A stretch of 64,000 bases of DNA from Bacteroidales bacterium (GTDB lineage: Bacteria > Bacteroidota > Bacteroidia > Bacteroidales > P3), in assembly GCA_022482545.1 (NCBI GenBank), contig JAKVOZ010000001.1:1-64000 (forward strand), read 5' to 3'. A program made the position numbers and the translations under genes. Of the stretch, positions 16,254 to 25,254 are shown piece after piece (positions within the stretch are counted from its first letter, which is position 1; each line of letters opens with the position of its first letter). Below the pieces are notes generated by a model. The model saw only the letters and a list, made by a program, of their open reading frames with translations. It ran no database searches and had not been told where the DNA came from.

Positions 16254-18053
16254 ATGAAAAAGAATATGATAGAAAAAATAAAAAATATATTAAAGAAAAT
16301 CTTGAATCCTGTTAGTGCAAAGGCTGATGTTAAAAGAAGTCATATCATTCAACTTGTAGTAGGATTGGTGCTAATAGTGTTTATTAATGTTGTTGGAGCG
16401 TATGTGTTTGGTAGATTAGATTTAACACAAGAAAAACGTTATTCATTGTCTGATTCAACAAAAAAGATGTTGAAGAAAGTTGATGATGTTGTTTTTGTTC
16501 GTTGTTATCTTGATGGAGACTTGCCAGCCAACTATAAATCATTAAGAAATGAAACAAGAGATATGCTTAATCAGTTTCGTTCATATAATAGTAATATAGA
16601 ATATGAATTTACTGACCCTAATGGATTTAAAGATAAGAAAGACCAAGCAGATTTTTATCAAAGATTATTTGAGAAAGGTTTTCGTCCAATAATGATAAAT
16701 ACAACAACGTCTTCATCGCAAGTTCAACAATATATATTCCCTTATGTAGAGATATCTTATGGCGGACGTTCAACAATAGTTTCATTAATTAGTACAAAGC
16801 AAGGTTTTTCGGAAGATGAGGTTATTGCAAGTAGCATACAAAATCTTGAATATAATCTTTATTCTTCAATAAGTTCGCTTATGAAAGGAATGAAGAAAGA
16901 TATTGCATTTCTTTATGGACAAGGAGAAGTTGATGTACCTTATCTTTTTGATATGATACAAACGCTTAATGAAACATATAGTATAGATTCATTAACAATA
17001 AATGGAAAGATAGATGCTTTAACACAAAGAAGATATGATAGTGTTGATAATACTAAGATAAAGTTTAGAAACAAATATTCTTGTCTTATTGTAGCAAAGC
17101 CAACGCAACCTTTTACTTATAAAGACATTTACATAATAGACCAATATATAATGAGAGGAGGAAAAGTGTTGTGGCTTGTTGATCCTTTAACAGCAGATAT
17201 GGATAGTATTCAAAGCAAAGCAAAAACATTAGCAGTAAGCAATATTACTGGTGTTGAAGACCCTTTGTTTAAGTATGGAGTAAGAATGAATACTAATCTT
17301 GTTATGGATTTGCAATGTGTTCAAGTGCCAATAGTAACAGGAGAATATGGAAATAATCAACCGCAGATGACTTATTATCCATGGAATTTCTTTCCAGAGA
17401 TAAGTCCTAATTCTGCAAATATAATAACAGATAAAATTAATCCAATAAAGATGATGTTTGTTTCAACGATGGATACGGTAGATAATGGCTCAACGGCAAT
17501 TAAGAAAACACCGCTTTTATTCACTTCTCGTAATACAAGATTGTTGAATGCTCCTGCCGAAGTATCTTTGCAGATGTTGAAACAAAAACAAGACCCTCGT
17601 TTATTTAATCAAGGTAGTCTTATGGTTGCTATGCTTTTGGAAGGAAGATTTACTTCTGCGTTCAAAAATATGTTGTCTTCTGATATGACAGATAATCCTC
17701 TTTTAGCCAATAGAGATATGTCAGATTCAACAGCAATGATAGTTGTTGGAGATGGAGATTTAATTAAGAATGATTTTATTAATGGACAAGTTGTTCCTTT
17801 GGGTTATGATAAATATACTAAGCAAATGTTCGGTAACAAAGAGTTCTTAGTTAATTGTGTTAATTATCTTTGCGGAGACCAAGATTTAATACCATTAAGA
17901 AGTAGAGAGGTTATTGTTAGAAAGTTAGATATGGCAAAGATAGATAGAGAGAAAACATTTTGGGAAGTGTTTAATATTATTTCTCCGTTGTTGGTTATTG
18001 CAATATTGGGAACAGTTGTAGTGATTATTAGAAAAAAACTATATACAAGATAA
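16254..18053 (+). CDS. gldG: gliding-associated ABC transporter auxiliary protein GldG
   Basis: 599 aa. One N-terminal membrane helix (about 28-50), a large periplasmic ABC_transp_aux domain and a C-terminal helix (about 572-592) just before the end. Characteristic segments are RLDLTQEKRYSLSDST, FLYGQGE, DQYIMRGGKVLWLVDPL and NCVNYLCGD. It partners with GldF in the membrane. A second possible start is the ATG four codons in (MIEKIKN). Its place after gldF and before a DUF4340 gene and dnaN supports the call. Confidence 0.93.
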   Translation: MKKNMIEKIKNILKKILNPVSAKADVKRSHIIQLVVGLVLIVFINVVGAYVFGRLDLTQEKRYSLSDSTKKMLKKVDDVVFVRCYLDGDLPANYKSLRNETRDMLNQFRSYNSNIEYEFTDPNGFKDKKDQADFYQRLFEKGFRPIMINTTTSSSQVQQYIFPYVEISYGGRSTIVSLISTKQGFSEDEVIASSIQNLEYNLYSSISSLMKGMKKDIAFLYGQGEVDVPYLFDMIQTLNETYSIDSLTINGKIDALTQRRYDSVDNTKIKFRNKYSCLIVAKPTQPFTYKDIYIIDQYIMRGGKVLWLVDPLTADMDSIQSKAKTLAVSNITGVEDPLFKYGVRMNTNLVMDLQCVQVPIVTGEYGNNQPQMTYYPWNFFPEISPNSANIITDKINPIKMMFVSTMDTVDNGSTAIKKTPLLFTSRNTRLLNAPAEVSLQMLKQKQDPRLFNQGSLMVAMLLEGRFTSAFKNMLSSDMTDNPLLANRDMSDSTAMIVVGDGDLIKNDFINGQVVPLGYDKYTKQMFGNKEFLVNCVNYLCGDQDLIPLRSREVIVRKLDMAKIDREKTFWEVFNIISPLLVIAILGTVVVIIRKKLYTR

Positions 18054-18062
18054 AAAGAGAAT

Positions 18063-19169
18063 ATGAAAAATATTGATATTAAAAAGATAAAAGAAAAACT
18101 AAGCAATCTAAGTAGAAAACAAAAAAATATATTGAGTCTTATTGTTTTGGTATTGATGGTTGGCATAATAACATTAGTTGTTGTGTCAAAAAAAGATACA
18201 ACAATAAAACAAGATTTTCATATAGATGATATTGCATCAATAAGTAAGATAACAATAAAAGATAAAGATAATCATTATCTTGTATTAGAAAAGCAGAGTG
18301 ATAGTTCTTGGACGGTTAATAAAAACTATCAAGCAAATATGCTTATGGTTAATACTGTTTTGGAGACATTCAAAGATATGAGGATAAGAGAACCGTTACC
18401 AAAAGCAGCAAGAAATAATATTGTTATGGATTTGGCAACAAATAGTAGAAAAGTAGAAGTATATAAAGATGATTATTTAATAAATTGGAAGTTTATTAAG
18501 TTGTTCAAGAGAGTAAGGTTGTATAGAACATATTATGTAGGTTGGGAAACGCAAGATGAGATGGGAACATATATGTTAAGAAAAGGAGATAAAGAACCAT
18601 ACATTATATATATACCTAATTTTAAAGGTTATCTTTCAACTCGTTTTTCTGCCGTGGAAGATTTATGGAGAGCACATACAGTATTTAAATATAAAGAAGA
18701 TGATATAGCAAAAATTAAAGTAGAACTACCTTCAGACCAGAAAGAAAGTTTTGAATTAATAAAGAATGGGAAAGGATATGATTTTAGACTTTTACAAACA
18801 GGAGAAATTCTAAAACAATTTGATACAACAAAAGTTGTTGCATTCTTGTCATCATTCTTTGAGATGAACTATGAAAGAGTGGCAAAGAATATATCAAAGA
18901 TAGAGCAAGATACAATATTTACACGACCACCTTCTTTCGTCTTTACCGTAACAAACAAAAAAGGTAAGACAAATGTATTGCGTACTTTTGTTAAACTTAA
19001 TGACCCTAATAGTATAGCAAAATCAGATACAGATTTTTATCAAATATTTGATATTAATCGTTGTTATGCTTTAAGTAGTCATTGTAAGGATACTTTGGTT
19101 ATGCAGTTCTTTGTCTTAGATAATGCTATGCGACCAGCAAGTTATTTCTACCTTAGAAAACAAAAGTAA
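18063..19169 (+). CDS. DUF4340-type membrane-anchored protein
   Basis: 368 aa. A single membrane helix near residues 23-42 is followed by a large periplasmic part with repeated beta strands, including LEKQSDSSWTVNKNY and YIIYIPNFKGYLSTRFSAVEDLWR, as in the DUF4340 family commonly found beside ABC_transp_aux genes. It begins 9 bases after gldG, so it is an operon member and likely acts with the GldFG complex. The molecular role is unknown. Confidence 0.8.
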   Translation: MKNIDIKKIKEKLSNLSRKQKNILSLIVLVLMVGIITLVVVSKKDTTIKQDFHIDDIASISKITIKDKDNHYLVLEKQSDSSWTVNKNYQANMLMVNTVLETFKDMRIREPLPKAARNNIVMDLATNSRKVEVYKDDYLINWKFIKLFKRVRLYRTYYVGWETQDEMGTYMLRKGDKEPYIIYIPNFKGYLSTRFSAVEDLWRAHTVFKYKEDDIAKIKVELPSDQKESFELIKNGKGYDFRLLQTGEILKQFDTTKVVAFLSSFFEMNYERVAKNISKIEQDTIFTRPPSFVFTVTNKKGKTNVLRTFVKLNDPNSIAKSDTDFYQIFDINRCYALSSHCKDTLVMQFFVLDNAMRPASYFYLRKQK

Positions 19170-19234
19170 GGTCGGGTGTTAGTAAGATGTTAATAAAAAA
19201 TAAAAAATATGAGTAAAAATTGCTTAGAAATAAG

Positions 19235-19242
19235 TATCTTTG
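19235..19242 (+). promoter_or_regulatory. -7 promoter box of dnaN
   Basis: TATCTTTG, 37 bases before the dnaN ATG. Confidence 0.7.
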
Positions 19243-19279
19243 CTAATCAAAAAATAAATAAAAAAAATAAACAAGCGAT

Positions 19280-20422
19280 ATGAAATTTATTATACACGGA
19301 GGAACATTATCTCGTTCATTGAATTCAATAGTTGGTTTAATATCAACTAATAATACTATTCCAATAGTAGAAAATTTTCTTTTTGAATTAAAAGATAAAA
19401 AATTAAGCATAACAGCAAGTGATTTAGAAACAATAGCAAATGTAAATATAGACTTGCAAGATGCAGAAACAACAGGTGTTGATAAGGTTTGTGTGCCAGC
19501 AAAAATGTTTGTTGAAATAGTAAATAAATTATCTAATTCTCCTATAACGATATTTGTTAATGAAGATTTGTCAATAGATATTTCTACTGATTATGGTAAA
19601 TATACATTAATAGGAGTTTCACCAGAAGATTATCCGGAAATATTGCAAGTAGAAGATGCTCAAAAATCAGTTATTCATGCATCAACATTAGTTAATGGAA
19701 TAACAAAAACAATATTTGCAACTTCAACAGATGAGTTTCGTCCACAAATGGCAGGAGTGTTATGTGAGTTTAGCGAAAAAGGCTTAACATTTGTTGGAAC
19801 AGATTCTCATAAATTAGTACGTCTTCGTAATATGGAGTATGCTTCTGAGGAACAAAGGTCATTTATATTGCCAAAGAAAACATTAAACTTGATGAATAAA
19901 ATACTCTTATCTCTTAATGAAGAAGAAGATGTTAAGATAGAAAATAATATATCAAATATATCATTTATTTTTGGTGATTATCATATTGTTTGCCGTTTAA
20001 TAGAAGGAAAGTATCCACAATATGAAAGTGCGATACCAACAGATAATCCCAATAAATTAATTATTCAAACAGCACAATTATTAGATAGTGTTAAGAGAGT
20101 TTCAATCTTTGCTAATCCAACAACAAATCAAATACGCTTTTCTTTAACAGATAAAGAACTTGTTATTATTGCAGAAGATATAGATTATCAAAACAAAGCA
20201 AAAGAAAAATTAGCATGCAATTATCAAGGAGATAGTTTTGAGATAGGGTTGAATGCAAAGTATCTTATAGAGATGTTGAATAATATAGAGACAGAGAATG
20301 TATGTTTTGAGATGTCAAGACCAGATCGTCCATGTATTATTATTCCTTACGAAGAAGAAAAACAAGATGAAAAAGAAAGTCTTTTGATGCTTGTTATGCC
20401 AGTAATATTAGGAGCTAATTAA
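19280..20422 (+). CDS. dnaN: DNA polymerase III subunit beta (sliding clamp)
   Basis: 380 aa, the usual length. The clamp keeps the replicative polymerase on DNA. Family segments: NTIPIVENFLFELKDKKLSITASDLE in the first domain, STDEFRPQMAGVLCEF and FVGTDSHKLVRL in the second, LIEGKYPQYESAIP and LNAKYLIEML in the third, ending in a VMPVIL tail that forms part of the protein-binding pocket. It is not next to dnaA here; it follows gldFG-DUF4340, an arrangement I recall from other Bacteroidota. Confidence 0.97.
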   Translation: MKFIIHGGTLSRSLNSIVGLISTNNTIPIVENFLFELKDKKLSITASDLETIANVNIDLQDAETTGVDKVCVPAKMFVEIVNKLSNSPITIFVNEDLSIDISTDYGKYTLIGVSPEDYPEILQVEDAQKSVIHASTLVNGITKTIFATSTDEFRPQMAGVLCEFSEKGLTFVGTDSHKLVRLRNMEYASEEQRSFILPKKTLNLMNKILLSLNEEEDVKIENNISNISFIFGDYHIVCRLIEGKYPQYESAIPTDNPNKLIIQTAQLLDSVKRVSIFANPTTNQIRFSLTDKELVIIAEDIDYQNKAKEKLACNYQGDSFEIGLNAKYLIEMLNNIETENVCFEMSRPDRPCIIIPYEEEKQDEKESLLMLVMPVILGAN

Positions 20423-20445
20423 AAAAAGAAAAATAATTAAAGAAA

Positions 20446-21654
20446 ATGAAAAAAATAGTTTATGTATTAGCAATGGCGTTGTTATTAACTTCAACAACAT
20501 TTGCTCAAAAGAAAAAGACTAAGAATTCAGAGAAAGAAAAATCTTATGAATTTACAGTAGTTAAAGATAATCCAGCAACAAGCGTTAAAGACCAAAATCG
20601 TTCAGGTACATGTTGGGCTTTTTCTGGTATAGCATTTATTGAATCAGAACTACTAAAAGCAGGAAAAGGAGAATATGACCTTTCAGAAATGTGGATAGTA
20701 AGACATGCTTATATGGAAAAAGCAGAGCGTTATATTCGTATGCATGGTAATGCAACATTTAGTGAAGGTGGTGCATTTCAAGATATACCTGCAATGATAA
20801 AGAAATATGGTATTGTTCCACAAGAAGTTTATCAAGGATTAAATTACGGAACAGATAAACCAGATTTCAGTGAAGTAAGTAAAGTCTTTGATGGTTATAT
20901 CAAACCACTTGCACAAACATCAGGCAAACTTTCAACAGCATGGAAAAAAGGTTTTGAAGCATTACTTGATACATATTTTGGCAAATGTCCAGAGAAATTT
21001 ACTTATAAAGGTGTAGAATATACTCCTGAATCATTTGCAAAAAGTCTTGGATTGGATTGGGACAACTATATTGAAATAGGTTCTTACACACATCATCCAT
21101 TCTACGAACAATTTATGCTTGAAGTACCAGATAACTGGATCCATGGCAACATTTATAATGTACCTCTTGATGAATTTATGGATATAATAGATAATGCACT
21201 TATGAATGGATACACAATAGGTTGGGGAGCAGATGTAAGTGAAAAAGGATTTTCTTGGAAAAATGGAGTAGCAATAGTTCCAGATGAAGCTAAAAGAGAT
21301 CTTTCTGGTACTGAAAAAGAAAAATGGGAAAAATTAACAGCAAGTGAAAAACAAAAAGCTACTTATAATTTTGACGGAACAGCAAAAGAAAAGAAAATAA
21401 CACAAGAGATGCGTCAAACAGCATTTGATGATTTTGAAACAACAGATGACCACGGAATGCAAATAACAGGACTTTATAAAGACCAAAATGGAAATAAATT
21501 TTATAAGGTTAAAAATTCTTGGGGAACAGATAGCGGAAAATATGATGGATATTTCTACGCATCAGAAGCTTTTGTTCGTTATAAAACAATAGATATTCAA
21601 ATAAATAAGAATGCTTTAACAAGTCAAGAAAGACAAAAGAATCATATAAAATAA
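20446..21654 (+). CDS. exported C1-family cysteine peptidase (aminopeptidase C/bleomycin hydrolase-like)
   Basis: 402 aa. Signal peptide 1-20 (ending TFAQ). The papain-fold catalytic residues are in order: Gln50 and Cys56 in DQNRSGTCWAFS, His336 in DDHGMQITG and Asn357 in KNSWGT. The large insertion between them and the GGAFQDIPAMIKKYGIVP segment match the bleomycin hydrolase/PepC branch, but those enzymes are usually cytoplasmic and this one is exported. It starts 23 bases after dnaN and probably shares its transcript; a strong terminator follows. Confidence 0.9.
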   Translation: MKKIVYVLAMALLLTSTTFAQKKKTKNSEKEKSYEFTVVKDNPATSVKDQNRSGTCWAFSGIAFIESELLKAGKGEYDLSEMWIVRHAYMEKAERYIRMHGNATFSEGGAFQDIPAMIKKYGIVPQEVYQGLNYGTDKPDFSEVSKVFDGYIKPLAQTSGKLSTAWKKGFEALLDTYFGKCPEKFTYKGVEYTPESFAKSLGLDWDNYIEIGSYTHHPFYEQFMLEVPDNWIHGNIYNVPLDEFMDIIDNALMNGYTIGWGADVSEKGFSWKNGVAIVPDEAKRDLSGTEKEKWEKLTASEKQKATYNFDGTAKEKKITQEMRQTAFDDFETTDDHGMQITGLYKDQNGNKFYKVKNSWGTDSGKYDGYFYASEAFVRYKTIDIQINKNALTSQERQKNHIK

Positions 21655-21681
21655 AAAATATAATTCTTTAAAATAAAAAAT

Positions 21682-21725
21682 AAAAAGAGTAAATAATTGA
21701 TTAAACATTATTTACTCTTTTTTTT
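21682..21725 (+). terminator. rho-independent terminator after the C1 peptidase gene
   Basis: A 16-bp perfect stem (21682-21697 with 21707-21722), 9-base loop, T-run to 21725. Confidence 0.92.
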
Positions 21726-21766
21726 AGATTAAATGTTTAATGAATAAATATTAAAAAAGAAATCTA

Positions 21767-22330
21767 ATGATATTAGTGATAGATAATAATGATTCTTTTA
21801 CTTATAATATTGTTGAATTATTGAGGAATATAACAAAAGAAAATGTTTCAGTGATAAGAATCAATGAGTTAGATATTAATTGTATAAACAAATATGAACA
21901 TATAATCTTATCACCAGGACCAGGAGTGCCTAATGATTACCCTTTAATGTTTGAAATATTAGAGAGGTACGATGATACTAAATCAATATTAGGAATATGC
22001 CTTGGACATCAAACGATATGTCAATATTATGGAGGAGAGCTTGCTAATATGAAAAAAGTATTGCATGGAGTTAAATCAAAAATAGAATGTGATAATAATT
22101 CTTTACTTTTTAATGGTATTAAATCAATGGAAGTTGGACGTTATCATTCTTGGTATGTTAAGTCTTTACCAAAAAATCTTATTGCTACGGCTTTTGATGA
22201 GCATGGTATATTGATGGGAGTTGAACATAAGAATAAAAAAGTTTATGGAATACAATTTCATCCAGAGTCATATATAACGCAAAAAGGTGGTTTAATTTTA
22301 CATAATTTTATATATGGAATTTCTAAATAG
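21767..22330 (+). CDS. pabA: aminodeoxychorismate synthase glutaminase component PabA
   Basis: 187 aa class I glutamine amidotransferase that supplies ammonia to PabB. The triad is Cys78 in GICLGHQ, His165 and Glu167 in FHPES; the oxyanion strand LSPGPGVPND is present. The sequence alone cannot separate PabA from TrpG, but pabB and pabC follow with overlaps, so p-aminobenzoate for folate is the likely pathway. The start is the ATG of MILVIDNNDSFT. Confidence 0.92.
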   Translation: MILVIDNNDSFTYNIVELLRNITKENVSVIRINELDINCINKYEHIILSPGPGVPNDYPLMFEILERYDDTKSILGICLGHQTICQYYGGELANMKKVLHGVKSKIECDNNSLLFNGIKSMEVGRYHSWYVKSLPKNLIATAFDEHGILMGVEHKNKKVYGIQFHPESYITQKGGLILHNFIYGISK

Positions 22331-23303
22331 AGAAGACTTGTTCTTGAAAATAAATAGTTTAGCAAAGAAGAATGTGCCTTTCTTGTTCCTATTGGATTTT
22401 AAAGGAGAGAACGGAATAGTTGTAAAAATAGATGATTTGGCAAAAGAAGGTATTTCTTGTGCTATTAATGGAATTGAAATAGGACAAAGAGTTGATACAT
22501 ATAAACAACAATACGATAACTATGAATTGCAGACAAAGCCAATATCTTTTAATCAATACAAAAAAGGATTTGATATTGTTCAGCATGCTATTCAAAATGG
22601 AGATACATATTTGTTGAATCTAACATATGCAACGCTTATTATATCTAAATTAGATATGTGTTCTATATATCAAAAAGCAAAAGCTCCATATAAGTTTATG
22701 ATTAAGGATAAATTTGTTTTTTATTCTCCTGAGCCTTTTATAAGAATTCGTGATGGCATAGTGTCTTCATTTCCAATGAAAGGAACAATCTCAATTAAGG
22801 AAAACGATGCTTATTTTAAATTACTTAATGATGAAAAAGAATTGAGAGAACATTACACAATAGTTGATCTTATAAGAAATGATTTATCAATTATTTCCAT
22901 AGATGTTAAAGTTGAATCTTTTAGATATTTTGAGAAAATACAAACAGCAAAAGATGTTATATTACAAACAAGTAGCAAAATAACAGGACATCTTAAAGAT
23001 AATTGGAATGAAGAATTTGGAGATATTTTAAAGAAAATAGTTCCTGCCGGGAGTATAAGTGGAGCTCCAAAAAAACGTAGTGTGGAAATTATAGAGAAGG
23101 CAGAAATAACTGATAGAGGTTTTTATTCTGGTGTTATGGGTGTTTATAATAATTATAGCGTAGATAGTTGCGTTATCATTAGATATATAGAGAAAAATAA
23201 AGATAGTTATTATTATAGAAGTGGTGGCGGAATAACATCAAAGAGCAAAGCAAAAGAAGAATATAATGAATTATTAACAAAAATATATGTGCCAACTAAT
23301 TGA
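22314..23303 (+). CDS. pabB: aminodeoxychorismate synthase component I PabB
   Basis: 329 aa chorismate-utilising enzyme that makes 4-amino-4-deoxychorismate with PabA. The chorismate-binding core is complete: FPMKGTIS, HYTIVDLIRNDLS, PAGSISGAPKKR and YRSGGGITSKSK. It lacks the long N-terminal tryptophan-binding lobe of the ~450-aa proteobacterial enzyme. It overlaps pabA by 17 bases, which suggests coupled translation. Confidence 0.93.
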   Translation: MEFLNREDLFLKINSLAKKNVPFLFLLDFKGENGIVVKIDDLAKEGISCAINGIEIGQRVDTYKQQYDNYELQTKPISFNQYKKGFDIVQHAIQNGDTYLLNLTYATLIISKLDMCSIYQKAKAPYKFMIKDKFVFYSPEPFIRIRDGIVSSFPMKGTISIKENDAYFKLLNDEKELREHYTIVDLIRNDLSIISIDVKVESFRYFEKIQTAKDVILQTSSKITGHLKDNWNEEFGDILKKIVPAGSISGAPKKRSVEIIEKAEITDRGFYSGVMGVYNNYSVDSCVIIRYIEKNKDSYYYRSGGGITSKSKAKEEYNELLTKIYVPTN

Positions 23304-23880
23304 AACCATACTTATAAATAAAGGAGAAATATATCATTTAAATTATCATCAATTACGAGTAAATAGAAGTATAGGTGAGAATATTATAAATCTTACTGAG
23401 TTTATTAATTATATAACAATACCAAACAAAGGGTGTTTTAAACTTCGTATTATGTATAATGAGAAAGAAATAGAGAATTATACAATTACTCCATATTTTG
23501 AAAAGTCATTAACTACATTTAGGTTAATTAGAGATGATAATATTAAATATGATTTGAAATATAGCAACAGAATAAATATAGACAAGTTATGGAATCTTAG
23601 GCAAGATTGTGATGATATCATTATAGTTAAAAATGGTAATATTACAGATAGTAGATTTGCTAATTTAGTTTTATTTGATGGACAAAAGTGGCTAACACCA
23701 GATACGCCATTGTTAAATGGTACATGCAGACAGAGATTAATTGATGAAAAAATAATCACACCAAAAAGGATAACAATAGAAGATTTGTTTCATTATAGCA
23801 AATTGACTACTATTAATGCAATGATTGGATTCAATCCAAACAGATTTATTTATATTTCAGAAAAAACTATTAAAAGGTAA
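23287..23880 (+). CDS. pabC: aminodeoxychorismate lyase PabC (class IV aminotransferase fold)
   Basis: 197 aa, PLP enzyme releasing pyruvate from aminodeoxychorismate to give p-aminobenzoate. Class IV features: RVNRS at the N terminus, DLKYSNRINID with the likely Schiff-base lysine, NITDSRFANLVLF, and LTPDTPLLNGTCRQRLI. It is shorter than the ~270-aa standard enzyme because the N-terminal domain is reduced, so the exact reaction rests partly on operon context. It overlaps pabB by 17 bases. Confidence 0.88.
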   Translation: MCQLIETILINKGEIYHLNYHQLRVNRSIGENIINLTEFINYITIPNKGCFKLRIMYNEKEIENYTITPYFEKSLTTFRLIRDDNIKYDLKYSNRINIDKLWNLRQDCDDIIIVKNGNITDSRFANLVLFDGQKWLTPDTPLLNGTCRQRLIDEKIITPKRITIEDLFHYSKLTTINAMIGFNPNRFIYISEKTIKR

Positions 23881-23940
23881 TATTTAATTGATTAAAATAA
23901 AACATTAAATCTTATTTCGTATAATAGCGTTTTATTTTTT

Positions 23941-23982
23941 TATAATAAAGAAATATTTCAATAAAACGAAGAAATATTTTAC
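23941..23982. repeat. two tandem units of the 21-bp intergenic repeat
   Basis: Units 23941-23961 and 23962-23982 share aagaaatattt. The second is the same as the unit at 4711-4731. The following 21 bases (tatctctttatttcatatcc) look like a diverged inverted unit. Confidence 0.75.
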
Positions 23983-24183
23983 TATCTCTTTATTTCATAT
24001 CCGTCAGTTTTTATTTAAAGAAAAATGATTGATAATTTCCATCTCTTTATATCTTTAAAAATCACGGCAACTTACAAGCAAAAATAAAATAAACGAGTAG
24101 AAATGTAAAATCAAATAAAAATAGTTTAGACGAAATAGTTGTTTTACCTTAAAAAATAGAAATAAATTTTGATTATAATACAA

Positions 24184-24223
24184 AAATAAAGAGATTTTCC
24201 AATTAAGAAAAATCTCTTTATTT
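24184..24223 (-). terminator. terminator of the efp operon
   Basis: A 15-bp perfect stem, aaataaagagatttt (24184-24198) with its complement at 24209-24223; on the reverse strand it is followed by a T-rich run. It could also stop transcripts from the pab side. Confidence 0.8.
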
Positions 24224-24256
24224 GTTCTATAAAATTGAAAATCTAAAATAGATAAT

Positions 24257-24820
24257 TTATTTAACTCTTTCTACGTAAGCAGAAGTTCTTGTGTCAATTC
24301 TTATCTTTTCTCCTTCATTAACAAAAAGAGGTATTTTTATTTTAGCACCTGTTTCAATTGTTGCATCTTTCATTGCATTTGTGGCAGTGTTGCCTTTCAT
24401 TCCAGGTTCAGTATAAGTTATTGTTACTTCTACAAATGGTGGAAGTTCGCAAGAAAGAGGTGTCTCAGTATCTGCATGAACTAACATTTCGCAATCTTGT
24501 CCTTCTTTTAAGAAATCAGGAGCATTGATGATGTCTTTTTGAATAGATATTTGTTCAAAAGTTTCTTTGTGCATAAAATTATATCCACTATCATCTTGAT
24601 ATAGAAAAGTATAAGGTCTTCTTTCAACTCTTGCTATATCTAATTTAGCACCAGAAGGAAAAGTGTGTTCAATGGTTCTACCTGTTTTAAAACTTTTTAA
24701 TTTTGTTCTTACAAATGCTCCACCTTTACCAGGTTTAACATGTAAAAATTCAACTACCGATAGCAAATCGCCATTCATTTCTATACATAATCCATTTTTT
24801 ATATCAGCTGTTGTTGCCAT
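24257..24820 (-). CDS. efp: translation elongation factor P
   Basis: 187 aa, the normal length. EF-P relieves ribosomes stalled at proline runs. Three beta-barrel domains are recognisable: the N-terminal KOW-like domain with VKPGKGGAF (Lys32 at the tip is the position modified in some lineages), a middle domain with YNFMHKETFEQ, and the C-terminal domain with GNTATNAMKDATIETGA and the conserved IRIDTRTSAYVERV ending. It lies 32 bases after a small membrane-protein gene and likely shares its promoter. Confidence 0.97.
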   Translation of the reverse strand: MATTADIKNGLCIEMNGDLLSVVEFLHVKPGKGGAFVRTKLKSFKTGRTIEHTFPSGAKLDIARVERRPYTFLYQDDSGYNFMHKETFEQISIQKDIINAPDFLKEGQDCEMLVHADTETPLSCELPPFVEVTITYTEPGMKGNTATNAMKDATIETGAKIKIPLFVNEGEKIRIDTRTSAYVERVK

Positions 24821-24852
24821 AAACGTACTTTTTTTAATTTTTTTATTATTTA

Positions 24853-25110
24853 TTATTTTTTATTTAATTCGTCTTTTAAAACTTCAACTTCATTTTTGTA
24901 GTTTTCTGCTTCATCTTTTAACTTTTTGCTTTCTTTTTGGTAATAGTTTGCTTTGATTATTGCGCCAAACATTTTAATAATACAAACAGCTAACAATAAT
25001 AAGGCTAATGGTTTAAATGTTAGTTTCATAAAAAAGTATAATGCCACAATGATAACTATGCCAATCATTGATAAATAATCTAATATTTTTGCTGTTGTAA
25101 TTGAATTCAT
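24853..25110 (-). CDS. small membrane protein with coiled-coil tail
   Basis: 85 aa. Two hydrophobic helices (about 12-27 and 31-53) are followed by a charged heptad-like tail (KESKKLKDEAENYKNEVEV). The N terminus MNSITTAKILDYLSM follows a normal start. I do not recognise a family. It precedes efp on the same strand. Confidence 0.7.
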   Translation of the reverse strand: MNSITTAKILDYLSMIGIVIIVALYFFMKLTFKPLALLLLAVCIIKMFGAIIKANYYQKESKKLKDEAENYKNEVEVLKDELNKK

Positions 25111-25137
25111 TTGTTTAATCAGTTAAAAATGAAGTTG

Positions 25138-25169
25138 CAAAATTACAATCTTTTTTTATTTTTACCAAA
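25138..25169 (-). promoter_or_regulatory. promoter of the small membrane protein-efp operon
   Basis: On the reverse strand: TTTG (25169-25166), a 20-base spacer, TAATTTTG (25145-25138). Confidence 0.7.
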
Positions 25170-25184
25170 TTTCTTGATATTGTA

Positions 25185-25216
25185 TTGTTTAATCAAGAAA
25201 TATTTTTTTATCTTTG
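25185..25216 (+). promoter_or_regulatory. promoter of the exported protein-DPP operon
   Basis: TTG (25185-25187), 21-base spacer, TATCTTTG (25209-25216), 38 bases before the ATG at 25255. It is divergent from the efp-side promoter 16 bases away. Confidence 0.75.
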
Positions 25217-25254
25217 CAATTTAAATATTAAGAAATAAAAGAGATTAAAATACT

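Larger units (their letters stand above)
23881..24256. other. intergenic region between convergent pab operon and efp
   Basis: 376 bases without an ORF of note. It contains two 21-bp family units (23941-23982), a mostly featureless AT-rich middle, and the efp terminator hairpin. I see no RNA gene, though tatcttt at 24048-24055 followed by acggcaacttacaagc is an isolated promoter-like string. Confidence 0.6.

Noticed and set aside
24001-24180. Possible small RNA between pabC and efp
   Set aside because: Only an isolated tatctttaaa string is present; no hairpin, conserved fold or clear promoter could be seen.
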